Part shown: in pieces, positions 37,580 through 51,480 of the stretch | How positions within the stretch are numbered: the stretch's first letter is position 1 | Layout of the letters: every line of letters starts with the position of its first letter | Assembly: GCA_963711465.1 (NCBI GenBank) | Contig: CAVQEG010000001.1 | Coordinates: 1,364,001-1,428,000 of the forward strand | Source of the DNA: CAVQEG01 sp963711465 | GTDB lineage: Bacteria; Bacteroidota; Ignavibacteria; OLB7 | Reading direction: 5' to 3' | DNA: 64,000 nucleotides | The notes under the pieces: model-generated | The model's database searches: none | What the model saw: the letters and a program-made list of their open reading frames with translations, nothing else | What the model was told of the DNA's origin: nothing | Translations under genes and position numbers: made by a program

Positions 37580-37637
37580 CGGGTTGGCTGCGAATCGGGT
37601 CTGCGGGAAGAGAAGCCGTCGATCCCGGGGCTGAGGC

Positions 37638-38768
37638 TCAGACGGTGAAGCACGCGTCGGCGAGGCGGAAGGACAGCACGGCGAAGGCGAGCGGAATCTG
37701 CGCGTTGGAACGGACCGCCCGGATGGTCTCCTCGACGTCGCGCACCATGCGATCGATCGGGGCGGCGGAGAACCTCGATTCGAAGCTTGCGAGGTCCTTC
37801 AACTGGTCACGGTTGACGACGGCATCCTCGCCGCCGAGCCGCATTGCCAGGACATCCCGCAGCCACAGCGCAAGCAGCGCGAGCGTCTGCTCGATCCGTA
37901 GGCGGTCGCCGCCGGAGGTGAGGCGCTCGATCTCTGCATGGATCGCGAGCGGAGACCGCTTCAGTGCGGCGCGAAGGAAGGTGACGACGTCGTGTCGAAG
38001 CTGATTGAGGTCACCGTTCAACAGTTCTACCGCTCGAGAGTAGCTGCCACCCGCCAGACGGGCCAGCAGCGCCGCCGACGGCCCGTCCGCCCCGTTGCGC
38101 TCTCGAAGCGCATCGGCGATCTGCTCGTCGGTCAGCAGGTCGAAGCGAATCTCCTGACACCGCGAGAGAATCGTCGGAAGCATGCGCGTCCGTTGCGACG
38201 TGGTGAGGATCAGCATCGTCCGCGGCGACGGTTCTTCGAGCGTCTTGAGGAACGCATTGGCGGCTTCCTCCCCCATCTGGTGCGCTTCGCTGATGATGAC
38301 CACCCGCCATCCGGGTTCGGTCGACACCAGTGAAAAGTCGCGCTTGACCTCACGAATGGAGGAGATCTTGATCTGCTGCGCGCGCGGGATCGAGATGTTG
38401 AAGTACGGATCGCGTGCCTTGGCGGCGATCTGCTCCTGTATCTGCGAGATTTCCGTGTCCGAAAGTTTCAGCAGCGGCGCGTCTCCCCGGGCGTCCTCCC
38501 CCTTGCCGGCTGGCAAGGCGAAGACGAAGCGGACGTTGGCATTCTGCAGCTCGCCGGTGGTCGTGCATCCATGACAGAGACCGCACGCTTCGGCGTCGGG
38601 GCCCGGACTGCTGCAGCGCAACACGCGGGCGACCTCGATGGCCGCGGCGTCCTTTCCGACGCCTTCCTGGCCGCTGAACAGCCACGCGTGCGGCATCCTG
38701 CCGGTCGCGATCGCCGTACGCAACGCCCGTATCGCCCGCGGCTGCCCTATGATCCTGTCCCACGTCAT
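37638..38768 (-). CDS. holB: DNA polymerase III delta' subunit
   Basis: 376 residues from MTWDRIIGQPRAIRAL; a GTG 18 bases upstream is an alternative. This is a clamp-loader AAA+ fold: Walker A-like SGQEGVGKDAAAIEVARVL, the zinc Cys set (CSSPGPDAEACGLCHGC), the RVVIISEAHQMGEEAANAFL Walker B region and the sensor SQRTRMLPTILSRCQ. Walker B carries SEAH where dnaX has DExH, as expected for a non-catalytic delta'. It is the first gene of the run to nadD. Confidence 0.92.
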   Translation of the reverse strand: MTWDRIIGQPRAIRALRTAIATGRMPHAWLFSGQEGVGKDAAAIEVARVLRCSSPGPDAEACGLCHGCTTTGELQNANVRFVFALPAGKGEDARGDAPLLKLSDTEISQIQEQIAAKARDPYFNISIPRAQQIKISSIREVKRDFSLVSTEPGWRVVIISEAHQMGEEAANAFLKTLEEPSPRTMLILTTSQRTRMLPTILSRCQEIRFDLLTDEQIADALRERNGADGPSAALLARLAGGSYSRAVELLNGDLNQLRHDVVTFLRAALKRSPLAIHAEIERLTSGGDRLRIEQTLALLALWLRDVLAMRLGGEDAVVNRDQLKDLASFESRFSAAPIDRMVRDVEETIRAVRSNAQIPLAFAVLSFRLADACFTV

Positions 38769-39337
38769 TTCGGATTCAAACCACACAATCTAGACATCGC
38801 CGATCCACCGGCAAAGCTGAAGCATCCGATGCGGATCGAATCGGATGAAGACGCCGTCGGACACGGTGCCCGACAACTGCTGAAAAAATTTTTTCGCCGG
38901 GTGTGTGATGTTTCGTCTGGCCGGTGCGTTGATATCAATGAGGCCGCAGGTGATCGCTTGCCCAGTGAGAGTCCTGTCCGACAGTTTCTGCCCAGTTGAC
39001 TGTCGTCCGTCTGCATCCGAGCCGCACCACGGCGCCCGATGCAGCCACCGACGGCCTTGTGTGCCCAGTTTCGCGACTCGGTCCGGGATAGTGGGATAGA
39101 CCGGACCATCTGAGTTCCAACCGCTCCGCCGTGCGCACGGCGGAGCGGTTCATGTTTGTACCCAAACAGAGCGGGGACCACGTGGTGTGCGGTCCCCGCT
39201 GCGACAGCTCGATCACAGCTGTCCGGGAATGATTGAAATAGCAGTTGGGCACAGCTCTCATTCCCTGGGCAATCAGATACGTCTGATTACAAGTGCCGTG
39301 CCACGCTCGAGCGCCACCTCCTTCCACGCCCGCCGAC
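38769..39337. other. Long intergenic region with hairpin array
   Basis: Lies between the M61 peptidase stop and holB (both minus strand), about 570 bases, with no supported ORF. It holds an A6T6 palindrome (GAAAAAATTTTTTC, 38882-38895) and three copies of GCCCAGT (38960, 38990, 39063). It also holds five hairpins in a row between 39119 and 39288. The holB promoter must lie at its left end but was not recognised. Confidence 0.6.
39119..39288. ncRNA. Five consecutive hairpins, possible structured RNA or terminators
   Basis: Perfect stems found by eye: 39119-39150 (14 bp, loop GCGC), 39170-39200 (10 bp), 39203-39223 (7 bp), 39225-39265 (8 bp with a 25-base loop) and 39271-39288 (7 bp, loop TACG). 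The first stem is followed on the plus strand by CATGTTTGT. The second, read on the minus strand, is followed by TCTGTTTGGG and would suit termination of the M61 peptidase gene. No known RNA family (tmRNA, SRP, RNase P, 6S) was recognised, and the strand is undecided. Confidence 0.4.
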
Positions 39338-41170
39338 TCACGCATTCTCCGCCCCGACGGCAATGTCGCGCGCCAGCCAGCGCTCCAACAGCCGGCGCTC
39401 GGCATCCGTCGCATCGTCCGCGACGACGAGTTCCCACGCACGGCGTTCGGCCAGTTCGACACTCGTGCGATACATCCGCCCCTCGGTCGCGGCGGTAACG
39501 ACGACCGTGCGCTCGAGCCGCGGATTCTGCATGAATGCCTCCAGATCCTTCCGACTCGCGACGCGCACGTCGTCGATCGCGACGATCTCGTCGTCGATCG
39601 CAATACCGGCCGCCGCCGCCGGCGAATCGCGCACCACCCGCGCGGCCACCAATCGTCCCTCCCGCTCCTCGAAGTGGACCCCCATCATCAGCGAAGGCGC
39701 CGTCGGCTGCCAGGCAAGGTCCGCTCCGAACGTCTCGGGTGCGCTCTGTGAGGAGACTTCCCGCCACCGCATCCCGATGCGCTCGACGATCTCGCCGACC
39801 GGCAGCTCGTCGGTCGTGTCGAGCCACCGCCGCAGTCGATCCCCGATTGCAACTCCCGTTGAATCGCTCACGATGTCGATGAATTCACGCTCGGTGATGC
39901 CGTGCGCCGGATCGCGCCGGTACCGGTCCATCAGCCCCCGCATCCCGTCGTCGAGCGATCGCTCTGCGTTCGTCTCGGCGATGATGAACAGGTCCAGCAG
40001 CAGCATGATCACGCCGCCCTTGAGGTAGTAGCTCGGGAATCGGTTGGCCGAATCCGGCGTCGGCATGTAGAGCTTCACCCAGCTGAGGAACGAACTGTCC
40101 TTGATCGACATCGCGTGACGTCCCGGCGTGTCCTCGAGCTTCGCGAGATGATCCTTGGACAACGTCCGGATGTATTCCTCGCGGCTCATGAATCCGCACC
40201 GGTACGCCATCAGGTCGTCGTAGTAGCTGGTGACGCCCTCGGCCAGCCACAGCATCCGTGTGTAGTTCTCGCGTGTGTAGTCGAAGGGCCCCAGCTCCAC
40301 CGCCCGAATCCGCTTCACGTTCCAGAGATGGAAGTACTCGTGGCACAGCAGCGACAGCAGCTTCCTCGTCTTCTCCCGATCGACGAAACTCTGCGAATCG
40401 AACATGTTCACCGAGCATCGCGCGTGTTCCAGCCCACCGTACTGTCCGGCCACGAGCTGGATGATGAACACGTATCGATCGTACGGCAGCTCACCCCAGA
40501 GCTCCACCGCCCGGTCGACGACAATCCTCGTCTGCTCTGCGATCCAGTCCGGATCGAAATTCCCGTGTCCCGTGATCGCCACCTGATGCCGACGTCCGTA
40601 TCGCTCGAATTCGGTGACGTAGTGATCCCCGATCTCAAGCGGTGAATCGACGAGGATGTCGTAGTTCAGCGCGCCAAACGTGTTCTCGAACACCGGGGAG
40701 AGCGCCGTCGACACGTGCTTCCACGGGTGCTCGATGGTGACATGGTGAATCTCGTCACGGCGTCCCTCGACGTACATCAGACAGTTGCCGGGATTGAAGA
40801 AGGCGTGGAAGCGATTGACGTGCGACTGACGAACGCTCCGTTCGTTGGCGTAGTAGTCGTAGTGCACCACCACGGTCGGTCCGCCTCCGGTGGTCACCGA
40901 CAGCCGATTCTTCTCGAGCCACTCGAATTCCAGTGGCGATTCGTCTGCGGCCGTCACACGCACGTCGGACTGACCGGCGATGAAGTCACGAACCTTATAG
41001 GAGCCGGGCACCCAGCTCGGCATGACGAGCTCCAGCGACTCGGCATCGGTGTCGACCTGCATTTCAACGTGGAGCAGGTGCTCGGTTCGCCGTGTGAAAT
41101 CGATGCGGTAGCGGATCGCTGCGGCGGTGCCGATGAGCTGTTCGTCGGTCTGTTCGATCGAGTATGGCAT
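39338..41170 (-). CDS. M61-family glycyl aminopeptidase-like protein with C-terminal PDZ
   Basis: 610 residues from MPYSIEQTDEQ; a longer ORF adds 71 unlikely residues. The N-terminal half has the beta-domain of M61 proteins. The zinc site is LLCHEYFHLWNVKRIRA (HExxH near residue 275), and the downstream Glu is in MLWLAEGVTSYYDDL. A PDZ domain occupies about residues 495-580 (RVVRDSPAAAAGIAIDDEIV). No signal peptide is visible, so it is probably cytoplasmic. It lies 55 bases after the DUF481 gene. Hairpins follow it. Confidence 0.9.
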   Translation of the reverse strand: MPYSIEQTDEQLIGTAAAIRYRIDFTRRTEHLLHVEMQVDTDAESLELVMPSWVPGSYKVRDFIAGQSDVRVTAADESPLEFEWLEKNRLSVTTGGGPTVVVHYDYYANERSVRQSHVNRFHAFFNPGNCLMYVEGRRDEIHHVTIEHPWKHVSTALSPVFENTFGALNYDILVDSPLEIGDHYVTEFERYGRRHQVAITGHGNFDPDWIAEQTRIVVDRAVELWGELPYDRYVFIIQLVAGQYGGLEHARCSVNMFDSQSFVDREKTRKLLSLLCHEYFHLWNVKRIRAVELGPFDYTRENYTRMLWLAEGVTSYYDDLMAYRCGFMSREEYIRTLSKDHLAKLEDTPGRHAMSIKDSSFLSWVKLYMPTPDSANRFPSYYLKGGVIMLLLDLFIIAETNAERSLDDGMRGLMDRYRRDPAHGITEREFIDIVSDSTGVAIGDRLRRWLDTTDELPVGEIVERIGMRWREVSSQSAPETFGADLAWQPTAPSLMMGVHFEEREGRLVAARVVRDSPAAAAGIAIDDEIVAIDDVRVASRKDLEAFMQNPRLERTVVVTAATEGRMYRTSVELAERRAWELVVADDATDAERRLLERWLARDIAVGAENA

Positions 41171-41225
41171 GAGAGAATTGCTATGCAGTGAATCAGGATG
41201 GGGTGTGAATCGCGTGGCTCGAGCG

Positions 41226-42065
41226 CTAGAAGTGCACCGCAATACCGTTGGTGAGCTCCAGATCGTACGTGCGCAGGTCCGGAGGCGGCCGACTGTCGTA
41301 GCGCATGTTGAACGCCACGGTGAAGGCGAGGAGATCGGTGATGGAGAATCGCTCCTGGCTCTCGAGCAGCACCCGCATATCACCAGGATCTTCGATGTCC
41401 GGCTGCCAGTACCCGGTCAGGGTCGTCTCGACCCGAGCGTCGGGCCGCCACGCAAATGCCACGTAGTTGGTCGACCGCACGACCCGGCTGATCGCTGCGG
41501 CGGCGCCGCTGGTTCGCTCATATTCCCACATCGCTCCTACCCCGACGTGCAGGTGCACCGCCGCCGACCCGGTCGAATCCGCCTGGATGTCGAGCAGCCC
41601 CAGGCGTACACCGCCGCCAATGAGATTCCTGTCGCGAAGTCGCACGAAGTCGTTGAACTCCTTCTGCACGAACGCCTCGAGACCGAGACGCGGTGTGAGA
41701 CTGCGTACCACGCGTACATGCGCGAAGCCGCGATTGAGAAACACATCCTCGCCGGTCGTGCCTCGCTCGTACCGTCCGCTGAGGAACGAGTACCAGGCGC
41801 CGAGCAGCAGATCGCTCCGCACCGATGCACCGAGCTGCAGGAACTCCGTGTTGCCCCGGTCGAGCGTGAAGTCGAATCCGATTGAATTCGACCAGCCCTC
41901 CTCGTCTCCCTGATGGCGGAGCGCCTCGGTGTTCACCTGTGCCGTTGCATCGCTGATGGCCAGCAGCAGAGCGAGGAATACGGCCGCAGATTCGACCGTT
42001 CGTCGATGAGCAGGCGGCCGACGCGCGTCGACCCGAGCGTTGCTCGGCGGACGTCGGCAGATCAC
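41226..42065 (-). CDS. DUF481-type outer-membrane beta-barrel protein
   Basis: A 279-residue exported protein from a GTG overlapping the upstream stop (GTGA). The signal peptide core VFLALLLAISDATA precedes repeated amphipathic strands, for example SIGFDFTLDRGNTEFLQLGA and DVFLNRGFAHVRVVRSLTP. The chain ends in aromatic HF, as outer-membrane barrels usually do. DUF481 proteins are small salt- or stress-related barrels of unknown role. The start is embedded in AGGAGGTGATC, a full match to the 16S rRNA 3' end, but at zero spacing, so initiation may rely on coupling. Confidence 0.75.
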   Translation of the reverse strand: MICRRPPSNARVDARRPPAHRRTVESAAVFLALLLAISDATAQVNTEALRHQGDEEGWSNSIGFDFTLDRGNTEFLQLGASVRSDLLLGAWYSFLSGRYERGTTGEDVFLNRGFAHVRVVRSLTPRLGLEAFVQKEFNDFVRLRDRNLIGGGVRLGLLDIQADSTGSAAVHLHVGVGAMWEYERTSGAAAAISRVVRSTNYVAFAWRPDARVETTLTGYWQPDIEDPGDMRVLLESQERFSITDLLAFTVAFNMRYDSRPPPDLRTYDLELTNGIAVHF

Positions 42066-43060
42066 CTCCTGTCCTCCCCATTTGTTCGTTCCTCAGCAGC
42101 CATCTCCTCAGTGATCAGCAGACATGCCCAGGCGCGATCGAGTTGTCCCCGTTGCACGAACAGCCGGGCGACACGATGGCGGTCCCACACTCGCTGGACG
42201 ATGTCGCTTCCGGGGGCACTGCGAAGCAGCGCGTGCAGCGAGCGCTCGGGATCACCGGCGCGCAACTCGATTTCCAGGTCGTCGACCGGCGGATCCATGG
42301 GCGTGATCATCTCATCCCACAGCCGTCGAACCTCCTCGGTACCGGGGATGGCTTCGACGCCTGCGAGACGGGCCAGGTCGTTACCGCTGAGCACGTGGCT
42401 TTCACGGATCGACGGCGGCAGCGCATCGAAACCCACTCCCGGATGTGGCGGTTTGGCAAGCGAAAAAACTGCGGCTCCACTTGCGCGGCAGTAGTACGGG
42501 CCCCCCATGCGGCCGACCAGATCGAGACGATCGGGCGTCGGATATCGACCCTCGAAGACCGACTCCCGGACATGCAGCATCACCACCTCACCGATCAGCA
42601 TGTTCCCTCCCGATGGCAGCGCACCGAAGTCGATGTGCTTCAGCAGGCGGCACTCCATGACCATGGGCGATTCCGCGACGCCAAAGGGACGGATCTTGAC
42701 GCTGGGAAGCGGGGTGAATCCGGACTTCTGGAACTCATTGACGCCATCGGGATACTCGGCCGAGGCGAGATTCATCTTCTCAACCATCGAATACGACACG
42801 GCCGAGATCGTGAATTCCTCCGTCGCTTTCACGTTGAGGAACGTGTGCTTGGGCGTGCCATCGGTGCCGCGGTAGGATGGCGAGAATGCAATGATGGGAG
42901 GATTCGAGCCGAAGCAGTTGAAGAACGAGAACGGTGAGAGGTTGGGCCGGCCGTCGGCATCGACGGTTCCTGCGAAGGCGATCGGGCGCGGAGCGATGCC
43001 GGCGAGCAAGTACCGGTGGAGTTCGGAGTAGTGAGTGTCGGCGGGATCGATCTTTCGCAT
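42062..43060 (-). CDS. Flavin reductase-like FMN-binding split-barrel protein
   Basis: 332 residues. The first roughly 210 residues are the flavin-reductase-like fold: YLLAGIAPRPIAFAGTVDAD, LSPFSFFNCFGSNPPII and FTISAVSYSMVEKMN, then GFTPLPSVKI. The C-terminal roughly 120 residues are an extra helical region not usual in single-domain reductases. The family reduces FMN or carries out FMN-dependent reductions; a partner oxygenase is not present. It is the first gene of a three-gene minus-strand run with DUF481 and M61. Confidence 0.85.
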   Translation of the reverse strand: MRKIDPADTHYSELHRYLLAGIAPRPIAFAGTVDADGRPNLSPFSFFNCFGSNPPIIAFSPSYRGTDGTPKHTFLNVKATEEFTISAVSYSMVEKMNLASAEYPDGVNEFQKSGFTPLPSVKIRPFGVAESPMVMECRLLKHIDFGALPSGGNMLIGEVVMLHVRESVFEGRYPTPDRLDLVGRMGGPYYCRASGAAVFSLAKPPHPGVGFDALPPSIRESHVLSGNDLARLAGVEAIPGTEEVRRLWDEMITPMDPPVDDLEIELRAGDPERSLHALLRSAPGSDIVQRVWDRHRVARLFVQRGQLDRAWACLLITEEMAAEERTNGEDRR

Positions 43061-43182
43061 GGGGTCGTTCGCGTGGGTGCAAGTGGAACAAGACGATCAA
43101 GATACGGGACGCTCGCGAGACGAATCTGCGCGGGAGTCGGAGGCGATCGCGGCCGTCGGCGGCTGCCGCGTCGCAAACGCCT

Positions 43183-43213
43183 CGCCCCCGGTGACACGGT
43201 GTCGCCGGGGGCG
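43183..43213 (-). terminator. GC-rich terminator hairpin after rpoC
   Basis: CGCCCCCGG and CCGGGGGCG form a 9-bp stem with an inner GACAC/GTGTC pairing, 30 bases past the rpoC stop on the minus strand. It is followed by the modest AGGCGTTTGCG. It probably ends the rpoBC transcript. Confidence 0.7.
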
Positions 43214-43242
43214 GTGCGTACTTCCGGACATCGGTCGGCCGA

Positions 43243-47544
<4,302 letters not shown>

Positions 47545-47673
47545 AGTGATCTCCTGGATGTATGTCTCTGAGTCTGCTTGTCGAATTCGTCGATCGGGAT
47601 CGCCCGGGCCGATCCCGCGAGCCCCTCGCGGTGGTCGTCAGCCAGCCACCGCGGCTGATGACGCCTCCGGCCG

Positions 47674-50600
47674 CTAGTCGATCTTGACTTCCAGGCCGAG
47701 GCCCTGAAGCTCGCGAACCAGGACGTTGAACGACTCCGGAATGTTCGGCTCCGGCAGGTTCTCGCCCTTGACGATCGATTCGTAGGTCTTGGCACGCCCC
47801 TGTACGTCGTCCGACTTGACCGTCAGAATCTCCTGCAGCACGTTCGCCGCGCCGTAGGCCTCCAGCGCCCACACCTCCATCTCTCCGAATCGCTGACCGC
47901 CGAACTGTGCCTTGCCGCCGAGCGGCTGCTGCGTGATCAGCGAGTACGGTCCGATCGACCGCGCGTGAATCTTGTCCTCGACCAGATGCGAGAGCTTCAG
48001 CATGTAGATCACGCCGACGGTCACGCGCTGATCGAACTTCTCGCCGGAGCGACCGTCGTACAGATCGGCCTTGCCACTGCGGTCGAGCCCCGCCTTCTCC
48101 AGCCAGTCGCGTACACCTTCCCACTTGGCACCGTCGAAGATCGGCGTGGCGAAGTGCATGCCCAGTCGCATGCCCGCCCATCCGAGCGCAGTCTCATACA
48201 ACTGCCCGAGATTCATTCGCGACGGCACGCCGAGCGGGTTGAGAATGATGTCTACCGGCGTTCCGTCCGGCAGGAACGGCATGTCTTCGACCGCGACGAT
48301 TTTCGCCACCACACCCTTGTTGCCGTGACGACCGGCCATCTTGTCGCCCACCTGGAGCTTGCGCTTCTTCGCGACGTAGACCTTGGCCATCTGCATGATG
48401 CCCGGCTGCAGCTCATCGCCCTGCGACACCTTGTTCTTCTCGATCCTGATGTCGTCCTCGCCCAGCTCAACGACGTCGGCGTAGTTCACGTACGCCTTGC
48501 GGACAAGCACGTTCTTCCGCTTGTTGTCCACCCAGTCGTCCTCCGGATTGAACGTCGCAGGATCGACGCCCTCGGCAAGCTTGGCGGTGAAGGTGTCGGG
48601 GCGAAGCGTCGTTCCGGCGCGAATCACCGTCGCACCCGAACGGTCGCGGATCCCCAGTGACGTCTCGCCGTCAAGCAACGCTCCGAGCTTCTCGGCAAGG
48701 TGCATCCGGAAGTCGGCGAGCATCTGCTCCAGCTCCTTGTCGAGCGACTCCTGCCGCCGCTTCTCCTCCTTGCGAACGTCAGAGTCCTTCTTGATCACCC
48801 GACGTGAGAACAGCTGCGAGTTGAGCACCACGCCCTTCATCCCAGGAGGCGCCTTCAACGATGCGTCCTTGACGTCGCCGGCTTTGTCGCCGAAGATTGC
48901 GCGAAGCAGCTTCTCTTCCGGCGTCGGATCGGTCTCGCCCTTCGGCGTGATCTTTCCGATCAGGATGTCGTTCTCACCCACATCGGATCCGACACGAATG
49001 ATTCCGTTTTCGTCGAGATCCTTGACCGCCTCTTCAGACACGTTGGGAATCTCCCGCGTCAGCTCCTCCTCTCCTCGCTTCGTATCCCGGACGTGCAGGG
49101 AGAATTCGTCGATGTGAATCGACGTGTAGATGTCCTCGGCAACGAGTCGCTCCGAAAGCACGATCGCGTCCTCGAAGTTGTACCCGCGCCACGGCATGAA
49201 TGCGACGATGAGATTCCGCCCCAGCGCCAGCTCGCCATCCTTGGTCGAACCTCCGTCGGCCAGCACGTCGCCCTTCTTGAAGCGCTGCCCCGTACGCACC
49301 AGCGGCCGCTGGTTCACGCACGTATCCTGGTTGGTGCGGAAGAACTTCGTCAGCTCGTAGGACCGCTTCCGGTCGTCGACGAAGCTGATGAGTGTCTCGT
49401 CCTTCGACAGACTCGAATCGTATTCGACGTCGATCCGCATCGAGTCGACGTAGGTGACCACGCCGTCACGCTCTGCGAGGATCATCGAACGAGAGTCGCG
49501 CGCCACCTTCGCCTCCATGCCGGTGCCGACGGTGGGACGCTCGGGACGGAGAAGCGGCACCGCCTGACGCTGCATGTTCGAACCCATCAGCGCGCGGTTG
49601 GCGTCGTCGTGCTCCAGGAACGGGATCAGCGCCGCGGCCGCGGAGACGATCTGGTTGGGCGCCACATCGACGAACTCCACCTGCTCCGGCTCGACCATCA
49701 CGAAGTCACCCGACATACGTGCGCGGACACGGTCCTGGTCGATCCGTCCGGTCTTGTCGAGCGTCACCGTCGCCGTTGCGATGATCTTCCCCTCCTCTCG
49801 ATCGGCAGGCAGGTACTCGATGTCGTCGGTGACCCTGCCCTTGCGCACCACGCGATACGGCGTTTCGAGAAATCCGAAATCGTTGATCCGCGCATGGATG
49901 CAGAGCGAGGAGATCAGGCCGATGTTCGGTCCTTCCGGCGTTTCGATCGGACAGAGTCGCCCGTAGTGTGTGTAGTGGACGTCGCGGACCTCGAAGCCGG
50001 CGCGTTCGCGGGTGAGACCTCCCGGCCCGAGCGCCGACATACGCCGCTTGTGCGTCATCTCCGCCAGCGGGTTGGTCTGATCCATGAACTGCGACAGCTG
50101 GTTGGTGCCGAAGAACGTATTGATCACCGAGGTGATCGTCCGTGCGTTGACCAGCTCCGACGGCGTGAACGAATCCATGTCGTGGATGTTCATGCGCTCC
50201 TTGATCGTGCGTGCCATGCGCGCCATACCGACGTTGATCTGACCGGCCAGCTGCTCGCCGACCGAGCGCACGCGGCGGTTGCCCAGATGGTCGATGTCGT
50301 CGACGGCGCGCTTGCCTGCCTGCAGTGCGATCAGGTACTTGATGATCGCGACGATGTCCTCGCGCGTCAGCGTGGTCTGATCCGGCGCCACGTCGAGTCC
50401 GAGCTTCTCGTTGATGCGATAGCGGCCCACCTCTCCGAGATCGTAGCGTTTCGGATTGAAGAAGAGCTTCTCGATCAGACCGCGAGCGGTCTCCAGATCC
50501 GGCGCCTCACCACTGCGCAGCTGGCGGTAGATCGCCTCGAGGGCGTCCTCCTCGCTGCGGGCGACATCCTTCTGAATCGTCTTGACGATGATCGAGTCGG

Positions 50601-51480
50601 CCTGCGAGGCCTCTTCGGTGAACATCTTGACGGTGTCGGTACCGGAGGCACGGATCACTTCCAGAAGGGCGGCATCGAGCCGCGCGTCCTTGGCCGGAAT
50701 GATCTCGCCCGTATTCATGTCGACGACGTCGGAGGCGACCACACGATCGAGGAAGTCCTCGGAAAGCTCCTCGAGCGGCACCTCTTCGGTAAGCGCGAAG
50801 AGCTCGAGCAGATCCTCGTCGGAGCTGAAGCCCAGCGCGCGCAGCAGCGTTGTCACGGGGAACTTCTTCTTGCGGTCGATGTAGGCGTACATCACGTTCT
50901 GGATGTCGGTGGTGAACTCCACCCACGAACCGCGGAAGGGAATGATGCGTGCCGAGTAGATTCTCGTGCCATTCGGGTGAATGGCATCGGAGAAGAACAC
51001 ACCGGGCGAGCGATGCAGCTGCGAGACGACGACACGTTCGGCACCGTTGATGATGAAGGTGCCGCGATCGGTCATTGCGGGAATGTTCCCGAGGTAGACC
51101 TCCTGCTCAACGGTTTCGATGAAATCATCGGACTCCTTGTCGGCCTTCGAGCTGAGGCGCAGGCGGGCCTTGAGAGGCACGGCGTAGGTGAGCTCACGAT
51201 CGCGGCACTCGGCGACGGAGTACTTCGGCCGCTCCAGGCGGTAGTCGACGAACTCGAGCGTGAAGATCTCGCGTGTGTCGTTGATCGGGAAATTCATCAG
51301 GAACGCCTGCTGCAGTCCGATCGGGCGACGTTCGGGCCCCTTGGAGTACTGCTGCAGGAAGTCGCGATAGGATGCCAACTGCACATCGAGCAGATCGGGC
51401 ATCTCGACAATGGTGGGAACGGTCGCAAACGTGGTCCGCTCGTCGTGTCCGTTGCGATTGTTCGATCCGTTTGTATTCAC
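47674..51480 (-). CDS. rpoB: DNA-directed RNA polymerase beta subunit (GTG start)
   Basis: 1268 residues. The start is a GTG at 51480 with GGAGG eight bases upstream; a longer ORF from 51522 is less likely. It has the N-terminal QLASYRDFLQQYS, the rifampicin-region FFGTNQLSQFMDQTNPLAE and HKRRMSALGPGGL, FMPWRGYNFEDAIVLSE, the K-rich KMAGRHGNKGVVAKI and the C-terminal SFNVLVRELQGLGL. It is preceded by a 586-base gap with its own promoter, so rpoBC is transcribed from at least two promoters. Confidence 0.99.
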   Translation of the reverse strand: MNTNGSNNRNGHDERTTFATVPTIVEMPDLLDVQLASYRDFLQQYSKGPERRPIGLQQAFLMNFPINDTREIFTLEFVDYRLERPKYSVAECRDRELTYAVPLKARLRLSSKADKESDDFIETVEQEVYLGNIPAMTDRGTFIINGAERVVVSQLHRSPGVFFSDAIHPNGTRIYSARIIPFRGSWVEFTTDIQNVMYAYIDRKKKFPVTTLLRALGFSSDEDLLELFALTEEVPLEELSEDFLDRVVASDVVDMNTGEIIPAKDARLDAALLEVIRASGTDTVKMFTEEASQADSIIVKTIQKDVARSEEDALEAIYRQLRSGEAPDLETARGLIEKLFFNPKRYDLGEVGRYRINEKLGLDVAPDQTTLTREDIVAIIKYLIALQAGKRAVDDIDHLGNRRVRSVGEQLAGQINVGMARMARTIKERMNIHDMDSFTPSELVNARTITSVINTFFGTNQLSQFMDQTNPLAEMTHKRRMSALGPGGLTRERAGFEVRDVHYTHYGRLCPIETPEGPNIGLISSLCIHARINDFGFLETPYRVVRKGRVTDDIEYLPADREEGKIIATATVTLDKTGRIDQDRVRARMSGDFVMVEPEQVEFVDVAPNQIVSAAAALIPFLEHDDANRALMGSNMQRQAVPLLRPERPTVGTGMEAKVARDSRSMILAERDGVVTYVDSMRIDVEYDSSLSKDETLISFVDDRKRSYELTKFFRTNQDTCVNQRPLVRTGQRFKKGDVLADGGSTKDGELALGRNLIVAFMPWRGYNFEDAIVLSERLVAEDIYTSIHIDEFSLHVRDTKRGEEELTREIPNVSEEAVKDLDENGIIRVGSDVGENDILIGKITPKGETDPTPEEKLLRAIFGDKAGDVKDASLKAPPGMKGVVLNSQLFSRRVIKKDSDVRKEEKRRQESLDKELEQMLADFRMHLAEKLGALLDGETSLGIRDRSGATVIRAGTTLRPDTFTAKLAEGVDPATFNPEDDWVDNKRKNVLVRKAYVNYADVVELGEDDIRIEKNKVSQGDELQPGIMQMAKVYVAKKRKLQVGDKMAGRHGNKGVVAKIVAVEDMPFLPDGTPVDIILNPLGVPSRMNLGQLYETALGWAGMRLGMHFATPIFDGAKWEGVRDWLEKAGLDRSGKADLYDGRSGEKFDQRVTVGVIYMLKLSHLVEDKIHARSIGPYSLITQQPLGGKAQFGGQRFGEMEVWALEAYGAANVLQEILTVKSDDVQGRAKTYESIVKGENLPEPNIPESFNVLVRELQGLGLEVKID

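Noticed and set aside
39119..39288. tmRNA, RNase P RNA, SRP RNA or 6S RNA
   Set aside because: None of the conserved cores (tRNA-like acceptor with tag frame, GAGGAAAGTCC, GGAAGGAAGCA loop, single long bubble helix) was found.
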